A stretch of DNA of 64,000 bases from Corallium rubrum (GCA_964035015.1 OZ036008.1:5861504-5925503), one strand, 5' to 3'; shown: positions 1 through 10,870, counted from the first letter of the stretch. Translations and numbers: made by a program. Notes: generated by a model from the letters alone, not told the origin.

Positions 1-346
1 CGACATGAACTACACTTGCCGTGTATTTGAGATCTCTATTTTGGCTGTGTACATGATGATGATGTTTTTGGAGAACCCAGTACAAGCAGCGGCATATACC
101 ATTGCAGGATACCAGCAGGTGAATCCACTTACACCAGATGAAAGCAATCTCATTTTCTATCTCATTCAAGTAAGAATGTACCAGAGTGCTTGTTTTGGAA
201 CAAGTACGAGTCTATTGCACCCAGAGAATTCAGAATATTTGCTATACTCCGTTAAAAAATGCTGGAAAGTCTTCGATAAGCTAGAAGCTATCTCAAAGAA
301 AGAGTTTGACGAGGAGTGGAAGAAACTTTCTAATAAAACGTCTTAA
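1..346 (+). CDS. HYKK: hydroxylysine kinase copy A, last exon, 5' part outside window
   Basis: This is the C-terminal part of a hydroxylysine kinase (APH/aminoglycoside-phosphotransferase fold; the family phosphorylates 5-hydroxylysine with GTP in lysine/collagen breakdown). It reads in frame from base 2 as DMNYTCRVFEIS and ends with TAA at 344-346. The protein is nearly the same as the ends of the two complete copies downstream. The Brenner motif and the DFG aspartate lie before the window edge, so catalytic integrity cannot be judged here. The 3' flank (about 347-480) still resembles the flank after copy B (about 4867-4980) but not that after copy C, so A and B look like the younger pair. 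Family assignment is firm; whether the missing 5' exon is intact is unknown. Confidence 0.85.
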   Translation, partial: DMNYTCRVFEISILAVYMMMMFLENPVQAAAYTIAGYQQVNPLTPDESNLIFYLIQVRMYQSACFGTSTSLLHPENSEYLLYSVKKCWKVFDKLEAISKKEFDEEWKKLSNKTS

Positions 347-528
347 AGTCACCGGTTATATAGACCTTTCAATAAGTATAAAATACGTAATTTTCACCCT
401 TTGACGTCAATTTCTTTTCAATTTTTCTTTTGAATTCTTTTCAATTTCGTTTATTGTCTTCAACTCAAAAATTCAAAAGAATTGAAAAAGACTGAGGGAG
501 TTGTGAGATATGAAAGAGCTGTATTAAG

Positions 529-571
529 GGCAAAATTTTATCAATTTCTTATAAATTGATAAAATTTTGCC
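529..571. repeat. short perfect palindrome
   Basis: GGCAAAATTTTATCAATTT at 529-547 is the exact reverse complement of 553-571, with a 5-base loop. It lies in the spacer after HYKK copy A. I see no gene in 347-2329. Confidence 0.7.
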
Positions 572-601
572 ACTTTCAAATACAAGAATTTATTTTAAGT
601 T

Positions 602-1332
602 GGCTCCACACAGTTTCTTGAAAAATGGACAATACAAGTTTGAGAGTCCAAAACACGTGCATAAACAATTCGGAAAAAGAATAAAACTAAATGTTATGCA
701 TAGTTAAACATTCTGACAATCAAAAACTGTTACCAAATAAATAGCAATAGCTGTTGCTATGGCAACAATGACGTTTCAAAATGGCTGCCAATTACCCTTC
801 AAACTAATTTAATTCGAAAAAAACTTTGGTGACCCCCAATTTTTTTTTCATTAAAACTTTTCTTGAAGTATGAGTAATCAATAAGCCGATTTAAAAAAAA
901 TTCTGTAGAACGAATAATTTTCCCCCCGGAAAAATCATGTTTGTTAATTTTTAAAAAAATTCGTTCAACAGAATTTTTTTAAAATCGGTTGATTACTCAT
1001 TGATTACTCATACTTCAAGAACAGTTTTAATGAGAAAAAAATTGGGAGTCACCAAAGTTTCTTTCGAATTGAACTAGTTTGAAGGGTAATTGGCAGCCAT
1101 TTTGAAGCGTCATAGCAACAACCGTTGCTATTTATCTGGTAACAGTTTTTGATTATCAGACTGCTTAACTATGCATAACATTTAGTTTTATTATTTTTCC
1201 GAATTGTTTAATCACGTGTTCTGGACTCCCAAACCAGCCTCGTACCCAGGGTCTTATCTCCGCTATAAGACCCTGGGTACGAGGTTGCTCCCAAACTTGT
1301 ATTTTCCATTTTTCAAGAAACTGTATGGAGCC
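602..1332. mobile_element. foldback element of about 730 bp
   Basis: Long imperfect inverted repeat. The left arm (602 to about 925) starts GGCTCCACACAGTTTCTTG and its complement closes the right arm at about 1306-1332. Matching inner blocks include the paired 'ATGCATAGTTAA', 'GGCAGCCATTTTGAA' and 'GATTACTCAT' segments. No coding capacity is seen. The right arm carries a separate small palindrome at 1238-1284, which looks like a later insertion. Confidence 0.7.
1238..1284. repeat. nested palindrome inserted in a foldback arm
   Basis: CCTCGTACCCAGGGTCTTAT at 1238-1257 pairs perfectly with 1265-1284. It interrupts the right arm of the 602-1332 foldback at a point where the left arm reads straight through, so it is younger than its host. 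Confidence 0.7.
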
Positions 1333-1364
1333 TCCTTAAACTGAATTTTTATTTGAATAGGGAC

Positions 1365-1938
1365 TTTACAGTCAAAATGGAAATACCTTCGCACCTCTGC
1401 TTCTGTAGTTTGTTGTGTATTACTGTATAGACGAGTTTCAGGGTGTTGCGCGCGCATCGTTTTGCAAAGAAATCGGCGGGTTCTTGGCGGGCTCTCCACA
1501 AAGTAAGCAATGGCAAACAGACTTGCTAGAGGGCCAACAACAGCAGAATAACAGTGTTAAACATCCAGAAACTGTATCTATACTTTGTTGATTTTAAACA
1601 GTGTGTGTACTTTGAGGGGAGCTTGCCAGTTTTTTGGAAAAATGATGCGCGCGCAACACCCTGAAACTCGCCTATTTCTGTAGCCACTACAGAAGCGACA
1701 CGTGAGAAAAATCTAGCGATAACAGTCGCTTCTTCTTGATTTATATTTGTTTGTTGGTATCGATTTGGGAGAAGCATTCGTTATATTATGATTAAATTCC
1801 ATGAAAGCTAAATTATACTTTTTATTCACATTTTTCGACAAAAAATATTCATACACTCCAGTAGCGGCTACAGAAATACAGTAATACACAACAAACTACA
1901 GAAGCAGAAGTGGGAAGGTATTCCCATTTTGACCGTAG
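1365..1938. mobile_element. inverted-repeat element split by a MITE (outer arms)
   Basis: Outer arms: about 1370-1430 (CAAAATGGAAATACCTTC ... TTGTTGTGTATTACTGTAT) is mirrored by about 1872-1936 (ACAGTAATACACAACAAACT ... TATTCCCATTTTG). The younger MITE at 1431-1672 sits inside it. Confidence 0.55.
1431..1672. mobile_element. MITE, TIR family GAGTTTCAGGGTGTT, copy 1
   Basis: Terminal inverted repeats CGAGTTTCAGGGTGTTGCG and its complement, each running into GCGCGCATC. A second copy lies in inverted orientation at 20381-20622 and shares the internal 'CCAGAAACTGTATCTATACT' and 'CTCTCCACAAAGTAAGCAA' blocks. No ORF of its own. The superfamily is not determined; the ends are flanked by TA. Confidence 0.7.
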
Positions 1939-2329
1939 GTTCGCAGGCCCGCCCAGAGGGGAGAGCAACTGGGGCAATTTGCCCCGGCCCACAAGCTAAA
2001 CTAACTAAATACAAGTTAAGAAATAAGTCAAGTCAACGCCCAAAGATAAACACTAGCCATTTTATGACACTTTTATTAACTGAGTACATTTTAAATATAA
2101 TATAATGCTTTAAATATCTTGAACTTTTTTAAAATTGTAACATAGGATATGTTCTTTTATCCCGGGGGAGGGGGGAGTAAGTCGTATTGTACAAAGGGAA
2201 TTTTCCAGGGGGGACAAAATCAATTCGGGGAGGGGGGTCAAACCCAAAATAACAAAATTACTGGTGTCGTTCATAAATCATTAAATGTTCATTTGCCTTT
2301 TCTCGCAACTTTTAAAACTCAATACTAAA
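1939..2329. other. non-genic spacer upstream of HYKK copy B
   Basis: Holds degenerate repeat sequence and G-rich runs (2161-2235, for example GGGGGAGGGGGGAG). A similar G-rich block precedes HYKK copy C at 8270-8305, so the duplicated unit includes upstream sequence. No promoter motif can be assigned with confidence. Confidence 0.5.
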
Positions 2330-4866
2330 ATGATGGTTAGACCTCTTGTTAGTAAAAACCTCGTGGTTGGTTTGGCCACGGAGATTTTCAATCTTCGCGT
2401 CGACGATTCTTCGGTGAAAGAACTGGATTCGTATGGTGACCGCAACTTTTATCTTCGAGGCTCGATGGACGGAGTCGAATGGGAGTTTGTTCTCAAAGTT
2501 TTGAACAGTGAGGACTCCAAACACAAAGAAATGCTTGAAGAATTACATTCGGCCATGATTCTTCTGAGTAAAAACGGTATTCCTTGTTCAGTTCCTCAAC
2601 CAACGGTCTCAGGATTAGCTTTCGAAATGAGACTGTTTGAGAGCACTCCAGAAACTGGTGTAACTTCAAGCAAGCGAGTAAAGAGCGATATAAAGCCAGT
2701 GCTATACGAATGTGCTGTAAGATTGTTTAGTTTTGTGCCGGGGAAGACGATGAGAGATATCCCTAGTTGCAGTTTGACTACAGATTGTGTTTTTAAAGTC
2801 GGCTGTTTCGTGGCGGAAGTGGATAAAATTCTGAAGGTATGTGAGTAACGATTTACATAATTTTGGTTAAAACATGCGTCGATGGTTTCCTTACTTTACA
2901 ACACGACAGTGACTCGTATGAATATGCATTTCTTTACTTACCCGTTTGGATGGTTGGGTAGACACGTAGTGCTTGTCACTTTCGATTTAGCGTTTCGTGC
3001 CCAGTGCATCAGGGCGCACACCTGAAGTGAACCCTTCACATCAGTTCTGATAATTAAGGAGAATTGAGAGGTTATAGAGGGGTGGGATGGTGGGTTGCTC
3101 AAAAAACCTCGCTTTGTAGGTAGGATGAGTGACTGAGTAATAAAGGATTATCGAAATGCGAACTCCAATCATCCTGCTTGCTGTCAACATTGTCATGATG
3201 CCTCAGGGGGGTTACAGACTCCGCTGTGCTTAATTACATCATACATTGCTAGAGACCAGATTCAAACCACCCACAACATGATTGGCTTTCTTCCTTGCCA
3301 GTTGACAGTATGTCTTTAGTACCTTGGACTAGCCAAACCACCATTATTACATACACCTGGTCAAGCTGCAATCACATCATGTGATTTTGCATAGCGTACA
3401 CAGATATCACATGCAATTCACATGCAGTACTTTTAAAAATACCTGGGTTTCCTGTTTCCTGACCCTACCTAGTTTTTTGCTAGCAAAATGCCAACCCTAA
3501 TCTTTTTATTGAATTTTTAAGGAGCATGGGCCCGAGTTGCAGCATGATTTGCATCTTGGGATAGCAAGCGTGGTGTCACAACCTAGTAATGTGCTCAAAA
3601 TTAGCTTTAATAGATGTGCTAGTGTAATCGACATTTGGTGTTGGAAAGAATACTATTGTTATTCCTAGGCACTTTTGTGAAGAGAAATAGGAAACCCAGG
3701 TTGGGTTTTTTTTTTCCCTCAGTGGGGAGGGGCCATGCCATCATTTTCATGCTTGAAAAAAGGGGTGGGCCAAAGCACAACATTGTCAGTGGGACATGTC
3801 TAAAATGTGTGAATTATGGGCAAGACAACTGCCTTCCCTGTACTACATGTTTAACCTACTCTCAATGTCCAAGCTCCACTGCCAGGCTTGCAGTCTCTGA
3901 TAATCTTATCAGGCATCAATTAATCATGATCAACCATTGATTATAGCAATAGACGAACCAGGCGGAAAGCGTAATCTTGTCAGGAATATTAAAGCCCAGC
4001 ATATAATTTTAAAAAGCCCCATATTGAAAGAGACATGAGTTATTTCAAATTTTTTATGAAAACTAACGTTTCGTTGCTAATTAGTTTTAATAAAAAATTT
4101 GAAATAACTCATGTCTCTTTCAATATGGGGCTTTTTAAAATTATATGCTGGGCTTTAATATTCCTGACAAGATTAACCATTGATTAATCAGCAATTTATT
4201 GATTGACTTAGGTATCTCTAATCCAAAAATGTAACATTGTATGTTTCTTAGGATTTCAATTGCCCTGCCTTAGAGAGCAGATATTATCAGTGGGATCTCT
4301 TAAATTTCAATGACATCAAAAAATTTAGATCTGCTGTCAAAGATCCACACCACAAACAGCTCTTGTACAGCATTGAAAAATCATTTGAATCCTTTGTCCG
4401 GCCAAAACTCAATGCTCTTCCTAAGCAGTGTATCCATGGTGATATGAATGAAGTAAATCTGCTAGCACAAAATATTCCTGGATCTACCAAGTTTGAAATC
4501 TGTGGCTTGATTGATTTTGGTGACATGAACTACACTTGTCGTGTATTTGAGATCTCTATTTTGGCTGCACATATGATGATGATGTTTTTGGAGAACCCAG
4601 TGCAAGCCGCGGTATACACCATTGCAGGGTACCACAAGATGAATCCACTTACACCAGATGAAAGTGATCTCATTTTCTATCTTATTCAAGCAAGAATGTA
4701 CCAGTGTGCTTGTTTCGGGACAAGTAAGAGTCTATTGCACCCTGAGAATTCAGAGTATTTGTTATACTTTGTTAAAAAATGCTGGAAAGTCTTCGATAAG
4801 CTAGAAACTATTTCAAAAAAAGAGTTTGATGAGGAGTGGAGAAAACTTTCTGATAAAACTTCCTAA
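2330..4866 (+). CDS. HYKK: hydroxylysine kinase copy B, complete, two exons
   Basis: Exons 2330-2836 and 4252-4866, phase 0 junction (CTGAAG|GTATGT ... TTTCTTAG|GATTTC). The joined frame is 373 codons, the same length I recall for human HYKK. The APH-kinase fold shows the catalytic-loop motif HGDMNEVN (Asp about 233, Asn about 238) and the metal-binding DFG (Asp about 257), both intact. The family carries out GTP-dependent phosphorylation of 5-hydroxy-L-lysine in the cytosol or mitochondria during collagen/lysine catabolism. The start is the first of two adjacent ATGs (2330, 2333); copy C aligns at MVKPLV, so 2333 is also possible. The 1.4-kb intron carries a MITE (3442-3700) and a foldback insertion (3944-4174) absent from copy C. 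An upstream in-frame extension to 2285 has no counterpart in copy C. Confidence 0.9.
3442..3700. mobile_element. MITE, TIR family CCTGGGTTTCC, copy 1
   Basis: About 260 bp bounded by CCTGGGTTTCCTGTTTCCTG and, inverted, AAATAGGAAACCCAGG. Two more copies share the same interior ('TTTTTGCTAGCAAAATGCC', 'AGCATGATTTGCATCT', 'GCTTTAATAGATGTGCT') at 37417-37695 and 43714-43979. It lies in the HYKK copy B intron. No coding capacity. Confidence 0.8.
3944..4174. mobile_element. foldback insertion with a 12-bp target duplication
   Basis: A near-perfect hairpin (about 3972-4174; arms begin TAATCTTGTCAGGAATATT) flanked by AACCATTGATTA at 3932-3943 and again at 4175-4186. The intron of HYKK copy C has this 12-mer once, uninterrupted (about 9291-9302), so it serves as the empty site. 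Confidence 0.75.
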
Positions 4867-5074
4867 AGTACATAGTTATATAGACCCTTTTAAGAAGTAT
4901 AGAATACATAATTTTCACCCTTTGAAGTCAGTTTCTTTTCAATTTTTCTTTTGAATTCTTTTGAATTTCATTTATTGTCTTAGCTTTTGTATATTTTCAA
5001 TAGAATTAAAAAAGGATTATAAGACCACTTTCAAAGTTGCGTAGGGACTTTAAAAGAACCTTAGCTTTTATAGA
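4867..5074. other. 3' flank of HYKK copy B
   Basis: Sequence similar to 347-560 after copy A, with no ORF of interest. It includes T-rich segments but no clear AATAAA close to the stop. Confidence 0.4.
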
Positions 5075-5391
5075 ATCACAGAATAGTAAGACAACCAGAA
5101 GTCCGACTCGCGTCAGAACCTTTGAAGTTTATGTCCTCGTGCATGTCGCCTCGCGCATCTTGATTTGTCACCATCTACGCAATTCCTATGCAATCCTGGC
5201 AAGTTCCCCCAGCAGTTTGGACCTTCACAAGAAGGTTAAAACTGTCGGGGGAACTTGCCAGGTTTGCGTAGGATGGCTTGGGACATTGCATAGTTGCGTT
5301 GGATGGTGTGAAATATCGCACATGCGCATTGAAGAAATGTGGACAAGTTTTCACTTGAGTCGGACTTCTGGTTGTCTTACTATTCTGTGAT
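5075..5391. mobile_element. MITE, TIR family ATCACAGAATAGTAAG, copy 1
   Basis: Terminal inverted repeats ATCACAGAATAGTAAGACAA / complement at 5370-5391, continuing through CCAGAAGTCCGACTC. It has an inner hairpin around CTGGCAAGTTCCCCC. Related copies: 10339-10519 (short) and 47934-48523 (with a nested insertion). Non-coding. Confidence 0.8.
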
Positions 5392-5431
5392 AGAATACAG
5401 TACCCTGATGATGTGATATGTGTCATGTAAC

Positions 5432-5724
5432 CAGGGATGTAGCCAGGATTTTGAAAGGGGGGGAGCCAAAATAAAAAGAAATTTTTAGGGGGGTCCATGG
5501 GAAATTTTGAAATCGAGAGTCGCTGAAATGCCATTTCCTGGCTTTGGAGGAAGATTTTACAGACTCTAAAGATTAAAAAACATCATATAAAATACTCAAA
5601 ACACGCAAACGTGCATACCCTCAGTAGATTGATTACACTGTTTACAGTTTATTTCCTGACACAATTGATATTGCATCAGTTTTGATACCGCGGCTCCCCC
5701 AGCTCCCCCCTGGCTATGTCCCTG
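5432..5724. mobile_element. hAT-like MITE (CAGGGATGTAGCC ends), copy 1
   Basis: Ends CAGGGATGTAGCCAGG ... CTGGCTATGTCCCTG are inverted repeats, flanked by CATGTAAC (5424-5431) and CATTTAAC (5725-5732), an 8-bp target duplication with one change. 8-bp duplications are typical of hAT transposons. Better-preserved copy at 23750-24100; truncated copy at 7087-7432; scattered fragments elsewhere. Confidence 0.75.
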
Positions 5725-5829
5725 CATTTAACTCGTATTATATAAAGATTAATTTAAAAAACTAAAAACTAAACTAATCTTATTTACATGTATACTGGAT
5801 ATCTCTATCAGTTAAATTGAAGCTAACTG

Positions 5830-6038
5830 GTCTCCCTAGAGGTCCAGTGGCCAAGGGCCATCCCTCATTGGTCCAGTGTTTCTACAGGAGGAAACCTGCG
5901 ATGTTTGGTAGAGTCAAACTGGAAACACTCTTCTCACATGCGGCCAGAAATTTTAATCAGATAACTGCTGAGAGCAGGAATTGAACCCGGGTTGCAGAGG
6001 TGAAAGGCACGTGCGCTAACCACTGTCACCAACACCCT
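5830..6038 (-). mobile_element. tRNA-derived SINE
   Basis: Read on the minus strand, the head (6038 to about 5950) contains an A-box-like AGTGGTTAGCGCACG and a consensus B box GGGTTCAATTCC. A non-tRNA body follows (to about 5830) with 'GAAACACTGGACCAATGAGG'. This layout of a pol III promoter head plus an unrelated body is that of a tRNA-derived SINE. It is not a functional tRNA: no clean acceptor stem is seen. Confidence 0.6.
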
Positions 6039-6722
6039 TAAATTTAAGTAACCAAAGTCCTGACTACAAGTTGCATAACTCGTGGTAATTTTTTTTAACT
6101 TTAAATTATAACCCTTGTAATGTGAATAGTACAAGATTTTTTATCTACATTAGTATATTAAAGACTGTCATGCTGAATTTTATTGACCCATAAATAAGAC
6201 CTTTTTGACAAGAATTGACGTTTAAGGGGGTGTGGGGGCTTCTCGCAGCAAATTTTGGATTTCTGAGACTTCTGAAATAGCATTTCCAGCTTTTTGGAGT
6301 GGAAAATTTAACGAAATTGAAAGGTCTAAATAAGCTAGGAAGTGTTTAGTGATGTCTGATCACGAAACTTGACTTTTTTTTTACTTTCATTGGTGTGATT
6401 GGGGCTATAACATAGATCAGATATATAGAACGACGTAATTTGTTCACCCGATAGGGCCTTTTTTAAGGATTGTCTTATGGGTGGGGGGGGGGGGGGGGAT
6501 TCACTAAAAAGGACTTTTCCATGGGTGTCTGGAGGCATGCCCCCTCTTCTGGAAAATTTCAAAATTTAGAGCCTCGGAAATAAGCCATTTTCTGCATTCT
6601 GCAGGGTGATTTTTAGGAACACTAAAGGTTATAAAATGTGATAAAACCCAGTTAAAATACAACACATTTCTGACTGCTTTGCTATGTCAGAACTCATCAG
6701 CATGCCAAACATATGTTTGGGG
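6039..6722. other. non-genic repeat debris
   Basis: Degenerate fragments of the hAT-like MITE (for example around 6230-6310 and 6530-6610, with CCCCC and 'AAAATTTC' blocks) and a 16-base G run near 6482. No gene is seen. Confidence 0.5.
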
Positions 6723-6760
6723 TAACAGCAGCATTAATATGCATATTAATGCTGCTGTTA
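6723..6760. repeat. perfect 38-bp palindrome
   Basis: TAACAGCAGCATTAATATG is followed immediately by its reverse complement, leaving no loop. Confidence 0.75.
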
Positions 6761-6924
6761 CAGTCCTGGGTAGGACTGTCCCATGAAAACATTTAATTTA
6801 TTGGGTACAGTACATTAATTTTAGTGAAAGAACTTAATATCAGCAATAGAAATGCTGGACAAGGTTGTTACTTATGAAAAGTGAGATAATACTAGCAACA
6901 TTTTTCTGAAGCGTTGTCAAAAAC

Positions 6925-7089
6925 GTTGTTGCACGTATTACCACCCACCTTAAACATCGTCACGCATGCAACAACGATTTTGTTGCAAGTTGAAAAAAAA
7001 TTGTTTAAAAAAGTAAACTCCAGTTCTACTTGCTCAACTTGCAACAGAATCATTGTTGTGTGATAATGTTTAAGGTGGGTGGTAATACC
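6925..7089. mobile_element. inverted-repeat element interrupted by a hAT-like MITE
   Basis: Left arm 'GTATTACCACCCACCTTAA' (about 6937) mirrors 'TTAAGGTGGGTGGTAATAC' (about 7071-7089). The arm then resumes after the inserted MITE as CAACAATG (about 7430), matching CGTTGTTGCACG on the left. Confidence 0.55.
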
Positions 7090-7432
7090 TGGGGATGTAG
7101 CCAGGGGGGAGCTGTGGCTCGCCCCTTTTGATATAAAACAACAGACATGTAACTACAAAACTGATGCAATATGCCATTGTGTCAGGAAATAAACTGTAAA
7201 CAGTGTATTCTATCTACTGAGTGAATGCATGTTGAGCATATATGTGACGTTTGCGTGTTTTGAGTATTTTATATGAGATTTTTTAACCTTTAGAGTCTGT
7301 AAAATCTTCCTCCAAAAGCCAGGAAATGGCATTTCAGTGACTCTCGATTTCAAAATTTCACAGGGGAGCATGCCCCCAGACCCCCCTAAAAGTTTATTTT
7401 GATTTCGGCTCCCCCCTTTCAAAATCCTGCAA
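7087..7432. mobile_element. hAT-like MITE, copy 2 (ends damaged)
   Basis: Shares the body of 23750-24100: 'ATATAAAACAACAGACATG', 'CAATATGCCATTGTGTCAGG', 'AAGCCAGGAAATGGCATTTC', and the GGGGAGCATGCCCCC and CGGCTCCCCCCTTTC blocks. The right end stops at AAAATCCTG, with no clear 8-bp duplication. Confidence 0.7.
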
Positions 7433-8181
7433 CAATGCTGCAGCAATTTGTTGCTCGTGATGTTATTTATTGTACAGGGAGGTTGTGAGGAGAAACTGTG
7501 GGAGGTAACATTTTTTTCACCGCCCCCCTTTTCAAACAACTAGAATTTTTAAAGCCCCCTCCCAACTCTCAAAACAGGTAAATAAATTTTGGAGGTCCCC
7601 CCCCACCCTGACTTAAACACAAAAAATCATGTACTTTTGTAATAATAAGGTGTTACTCTGAGTGACGAACCATACCAGACAAGTGTCTCTCAAGAATCTC
7701 GTAGCAATTTTGCTAGATCTTAAAGTTACATTCACAAATGTCACTGTGTTTTGACGTTAAACGGATTGGTCGGTGTACTGCAATATTTATACGATATGAT
7801 ATTTATAAATTAAACATAACTTTTTTTTAAGCTCTCCCCCCTTTACTCCTTTTTGTTGTTTTTGAAGGCCCCCTTTTTTAGAGTAAAAAAACTTTAAAGC
7901 CCCCCCCCGTATATAATAAATAGTGAGCGGTCCCTAAGCATTTTAATTTCAAATGTTTGAAGGTGGGTTAAATTACAGTATACATGTACTGTATAGGTAT
8001 TCTTCTAAGCTAAGTCCGAAATTTCTAATATAAAACTGTAATATAATTTATTTTATTTTTTTTAGTTATTACTATTAGTAACATTATTTTTTATAATACT
8101 ATCTACTTATTTATTTTATGTTATAGTGTCCCCATTTAGTGGTTATATAACTGCTATTTCAGATTGACACTTAAATAAAGG

Positions 8182-8182
<1 letters not shown>
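7433..8182. other. non-genic region, possible LINE 3' end at its right
   Basis: No gene is recognised. C-rich runs near 7545-7605, 7835-7845 and 7900-7910 are MITE debris. From about 7975 the sequence looks like a 3' untranslated tail ending at CACTTAAATAAAGGTTTTGA and the (TTGA)n run. This end structure is typical of CR1/L2-type non-LTR retrotransposons. No reverse-transcriptase coding is present. Confidence 0.35.

Positions 8183-8217
<35 letters not shown>
8183..8217. repeat. (TTGA)n tetranucleotide tail
   Basis: About eight TTGA/ATTG units following AATAAAGG; a candidate LINE terminal repeat. Confidence 0.7.
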
Positions 8218-8349
8218 TTCTTTTATATTCTTATCGCTTTACATCAGTTGATTGCAAAAAGGAATTTTCCGGGGGGGGGGGGGGGGAAATCAGTTCGGGG
8301 GGGAGGGTTAAAAGGCTCTGGTTCAACCATTACCATGCATGTGGTTAGG

Positions 8350-9972
8350 ATGGTTAAACCTCTTGTTCGTAGAAACCTCGTGGTTCGTTTGGCTACGGAG
8401 ATTTTCAATCTTCGCGTCGACGATTCTTTACAATCAACGGTGAAAGAACTGGATTCGTATAATGACCGAAACTTTTATCTTCGAGGCTCGATGGACGGAG
8501 TCGAACGGGAGTTTGTTCTCAAAGTTTTGAACAGTGAGGACTCCAAAGACAAAGAAATACTTGAAGAAGTACATTCGGCGATGATTCTTCTGAGTAAAAA
8601 CGGTATTCCTTGTTCAGTCCCTCAACCAACGGTCTCAGGATTAGCTTTCGAAATGAGACTGTTTGAGAGCACTCCAGAAACTGGTGTAACTTCAACCAAG
8701 CGTGAAAAGAGCGATATAAAGCCAGTGCTATACGAATGTGCTGTAAGATTGTTTAGTTTTGTGCCGGGGAAGACGATGAGAGATATCCCTAGTTCCAGTC
8801 TGACTACAGACTGGTTTTTTAAAGTCGGCTGTTTCGTGGCGGAAGTGGATAAAATTCTGAAGGTATGTGAGTAAAGTTTACATAATTTTGGTATTACGCC
8901 TGGTCAGGTTGCAATCACATCATGTGATTTACATGTGCGCATAGCATACACAGGTATCACATATGGGTGGACCAAAAAATTATGCATTACATTCGCAGCC
9001 CTGTACTATCAATATTGCACCTATCAATGGTAGGCTGTGCCCAGGGTAGGGGTGGACAGGCAACCCTCAAATTCCCCTGTAGTAGAATAGCCTTGTTGGT
9101 CAAAATACCCCTCCCTGGGAAATATCAAGTGCTAAAATATAATAATTATTAAGATCATTTTACGTGTCAAAAATGCCATCCCTGTAGCTTGTCAAGAAAG
9201 TCAAATCAGTCCCTGTCTTGGGATATGTCAATCGGTCAATATCCTGTGGGTTGCCCACCTCCTTATCAGGCATCAATTAATCATGATCAACCATTGATTA
9301 ATCAGCAATTTATTGATGGACTTTATCTCTAATCCAAACATAACATTGCATATTTCTTAGGATTTCAATTGCCCTGCCTTAGAGAGCAGATATTTTCAAT
9401 GGGATCTTTTACATTTCGATGAAGCCAAAAAATTGAGATCCAATGTCAAAGATCCACACCACAAACAGCTCTTGCACAGCATTGAGAAATCATTTGAATC
9501 CTTTGTCCGACCAAAACTTGGTACTCTTCCTAAGCAGTGTATCCATGGTGATATGAATGAAGTAAATCTGCTAGCACAAAATATTCCTGGTTCAACCAAA
9601 CGTGAAATCAGTGGCTTGATTGATTTTGGTGACGTGAACTACACTTGTCGTGTATTTGAGATCTCTATTATGGCTGCATACATGATGACCATGTTTTTGG
9701 AGAACCCAGTGCAAGCCGCGGTATACACCATTGCAGGGTACCACAAGATGATTCCACTTACACCAGATGAAGGTGATCTCATTTTCTATCTCATACAAGC
9801 AAGGATATACCAGAGTGCTTGTTTTGCAATATATACAAGTCTATTGCACCCAGAGAATTCAGAGTATTTGCTCTACACCACTAAAAGAGGTTGGAAAGCC
9901 TTAGATGAGCTAGAAGCTATTTCAAAAAAGGAGTTTGATGATGAGTGGAAAAAACTTTCTAAAACTCTTTGA
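8350..9972 (+). CDS. HYKK: hydroxylysine kinase copy C, complete, two exons
   Basis: Exons 8350-8862 and 9361-9972 with the same phase 0 junction as copy B (CTGAAG|GTATGT ... TTTCTTAG|GATTTC); 374 codons. HGDMNEVN and LIDFGDV are intact, so it should be a working kinase. It differs from B by a three-residue insertion near residue 25 (QST) and scattered substitutions. The intron is only 498 bp and lacks the two mobile elements seen in copy B. The start is chosen at MVKPLV to align with copy B; an upstream in-frame ATG at 8335 (MHVVR) and an open frame back to 8212 exist but have no counterpart in B. The 3' flank differs from those of A and B. Confidence 0.9.
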
Positions 9973-10338
9973 GGTGGAAAAATAGTGGGCATTATTATTA
10001 TTGTTATTATTGTTGTTTCGTGGTAAAGATGTAGATACCGGTGTTTAATCCTCACTGACAGGTTTATTGTGAAATGTCATTTTTAATTGCTTCATTTGAA
10101 AGAGCATCAAAAAGTTGGACAATATTCAGTTTACCATTCCTTGATGTTGATATCTTTTATAGTTCCAAAGTTATAAAGATTTAAACATGTCAAAATGAAG
10201 AAAAAATATGGCACAAACAAATTGCTGATTCAGTGCAAATTGTGACATGTGGTTTGCATGTTAATTTGGTGAATGTTTAAATGAACTATAGCTCAGTTAC
10301 TATGTGTCAGAATCAAATGAACCTTTGCACACATATAG
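9973..10338. other. 3' flank of HYKK copy C
   Basis: AT-rich sequence with an (ATT)n-like run at 9991-10018. No gene, no clear signal. Confidence 0.4.
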
Positions 10339-10519
10339 TCACAGAATAGTAAGACAACCAGAAGTCCGACTTGCGTCGGAACCTTTGAAGTTTATGTCCT
10401 CGCACATGTCGCTTGTGTTGGATGGTGTAGGGTGGTGTAAAATATCGCACATGCACATTGAAGAAATGCAGACAAGTTTTCACTCGAGTTGGACTTCTGG
10501 TTGTCTTACTATTCTGTGA
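10339..10519. mobile_element. MITE, TIR family ATCACAGAATAGTAAG, copy 2 (short)
   Basis: Same terminal repeats as 5075-5391 (TCACAGAATAGTAAGACAAC ... GTTGTCTTACTATTCTGTGA) with a shorter interior that lacks the CTGGCAAGTTCCCCC hairpin. Confidence 0.75.
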
Positions 10520-10647
10520 TATACTGTAGTGCAAGATGAAACAGTTGATAATATCACCAATTTTGCTGTTGAGGTAACACTGTTGTACCCAGGCCCCTTG
10601 CATGGATTTTATATATATAAACCACCTTCTCTGTCCTGATAAGGATA

Positions 10648-10839
10648 GAATAATAGCAGACAAGTGCTTGTCATACCTATGCATGCCTAAAATACGTTTA
10701 TACTATAATAATTTGAAAATTATGCCCACAGAGATAAATACATGGTGTTTTATAAAATCTGTGCAAATCCCCCCTTTGCCCGGCCTCCCCTCCCTCTTGG
10801 GCTGACACTGATTTGTGCATTATAGTCGCAAATTAAAAA

Positions 10840-10870
<31 letters not shown>

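Noticed and set aside
2285..2329. Upstream start of HYKK copy B (MFICLFSQLL)
   Set aside because: Not conserved in copy C; the two adjacent ATGs at 2330/2333 align with copy C and with the family length.
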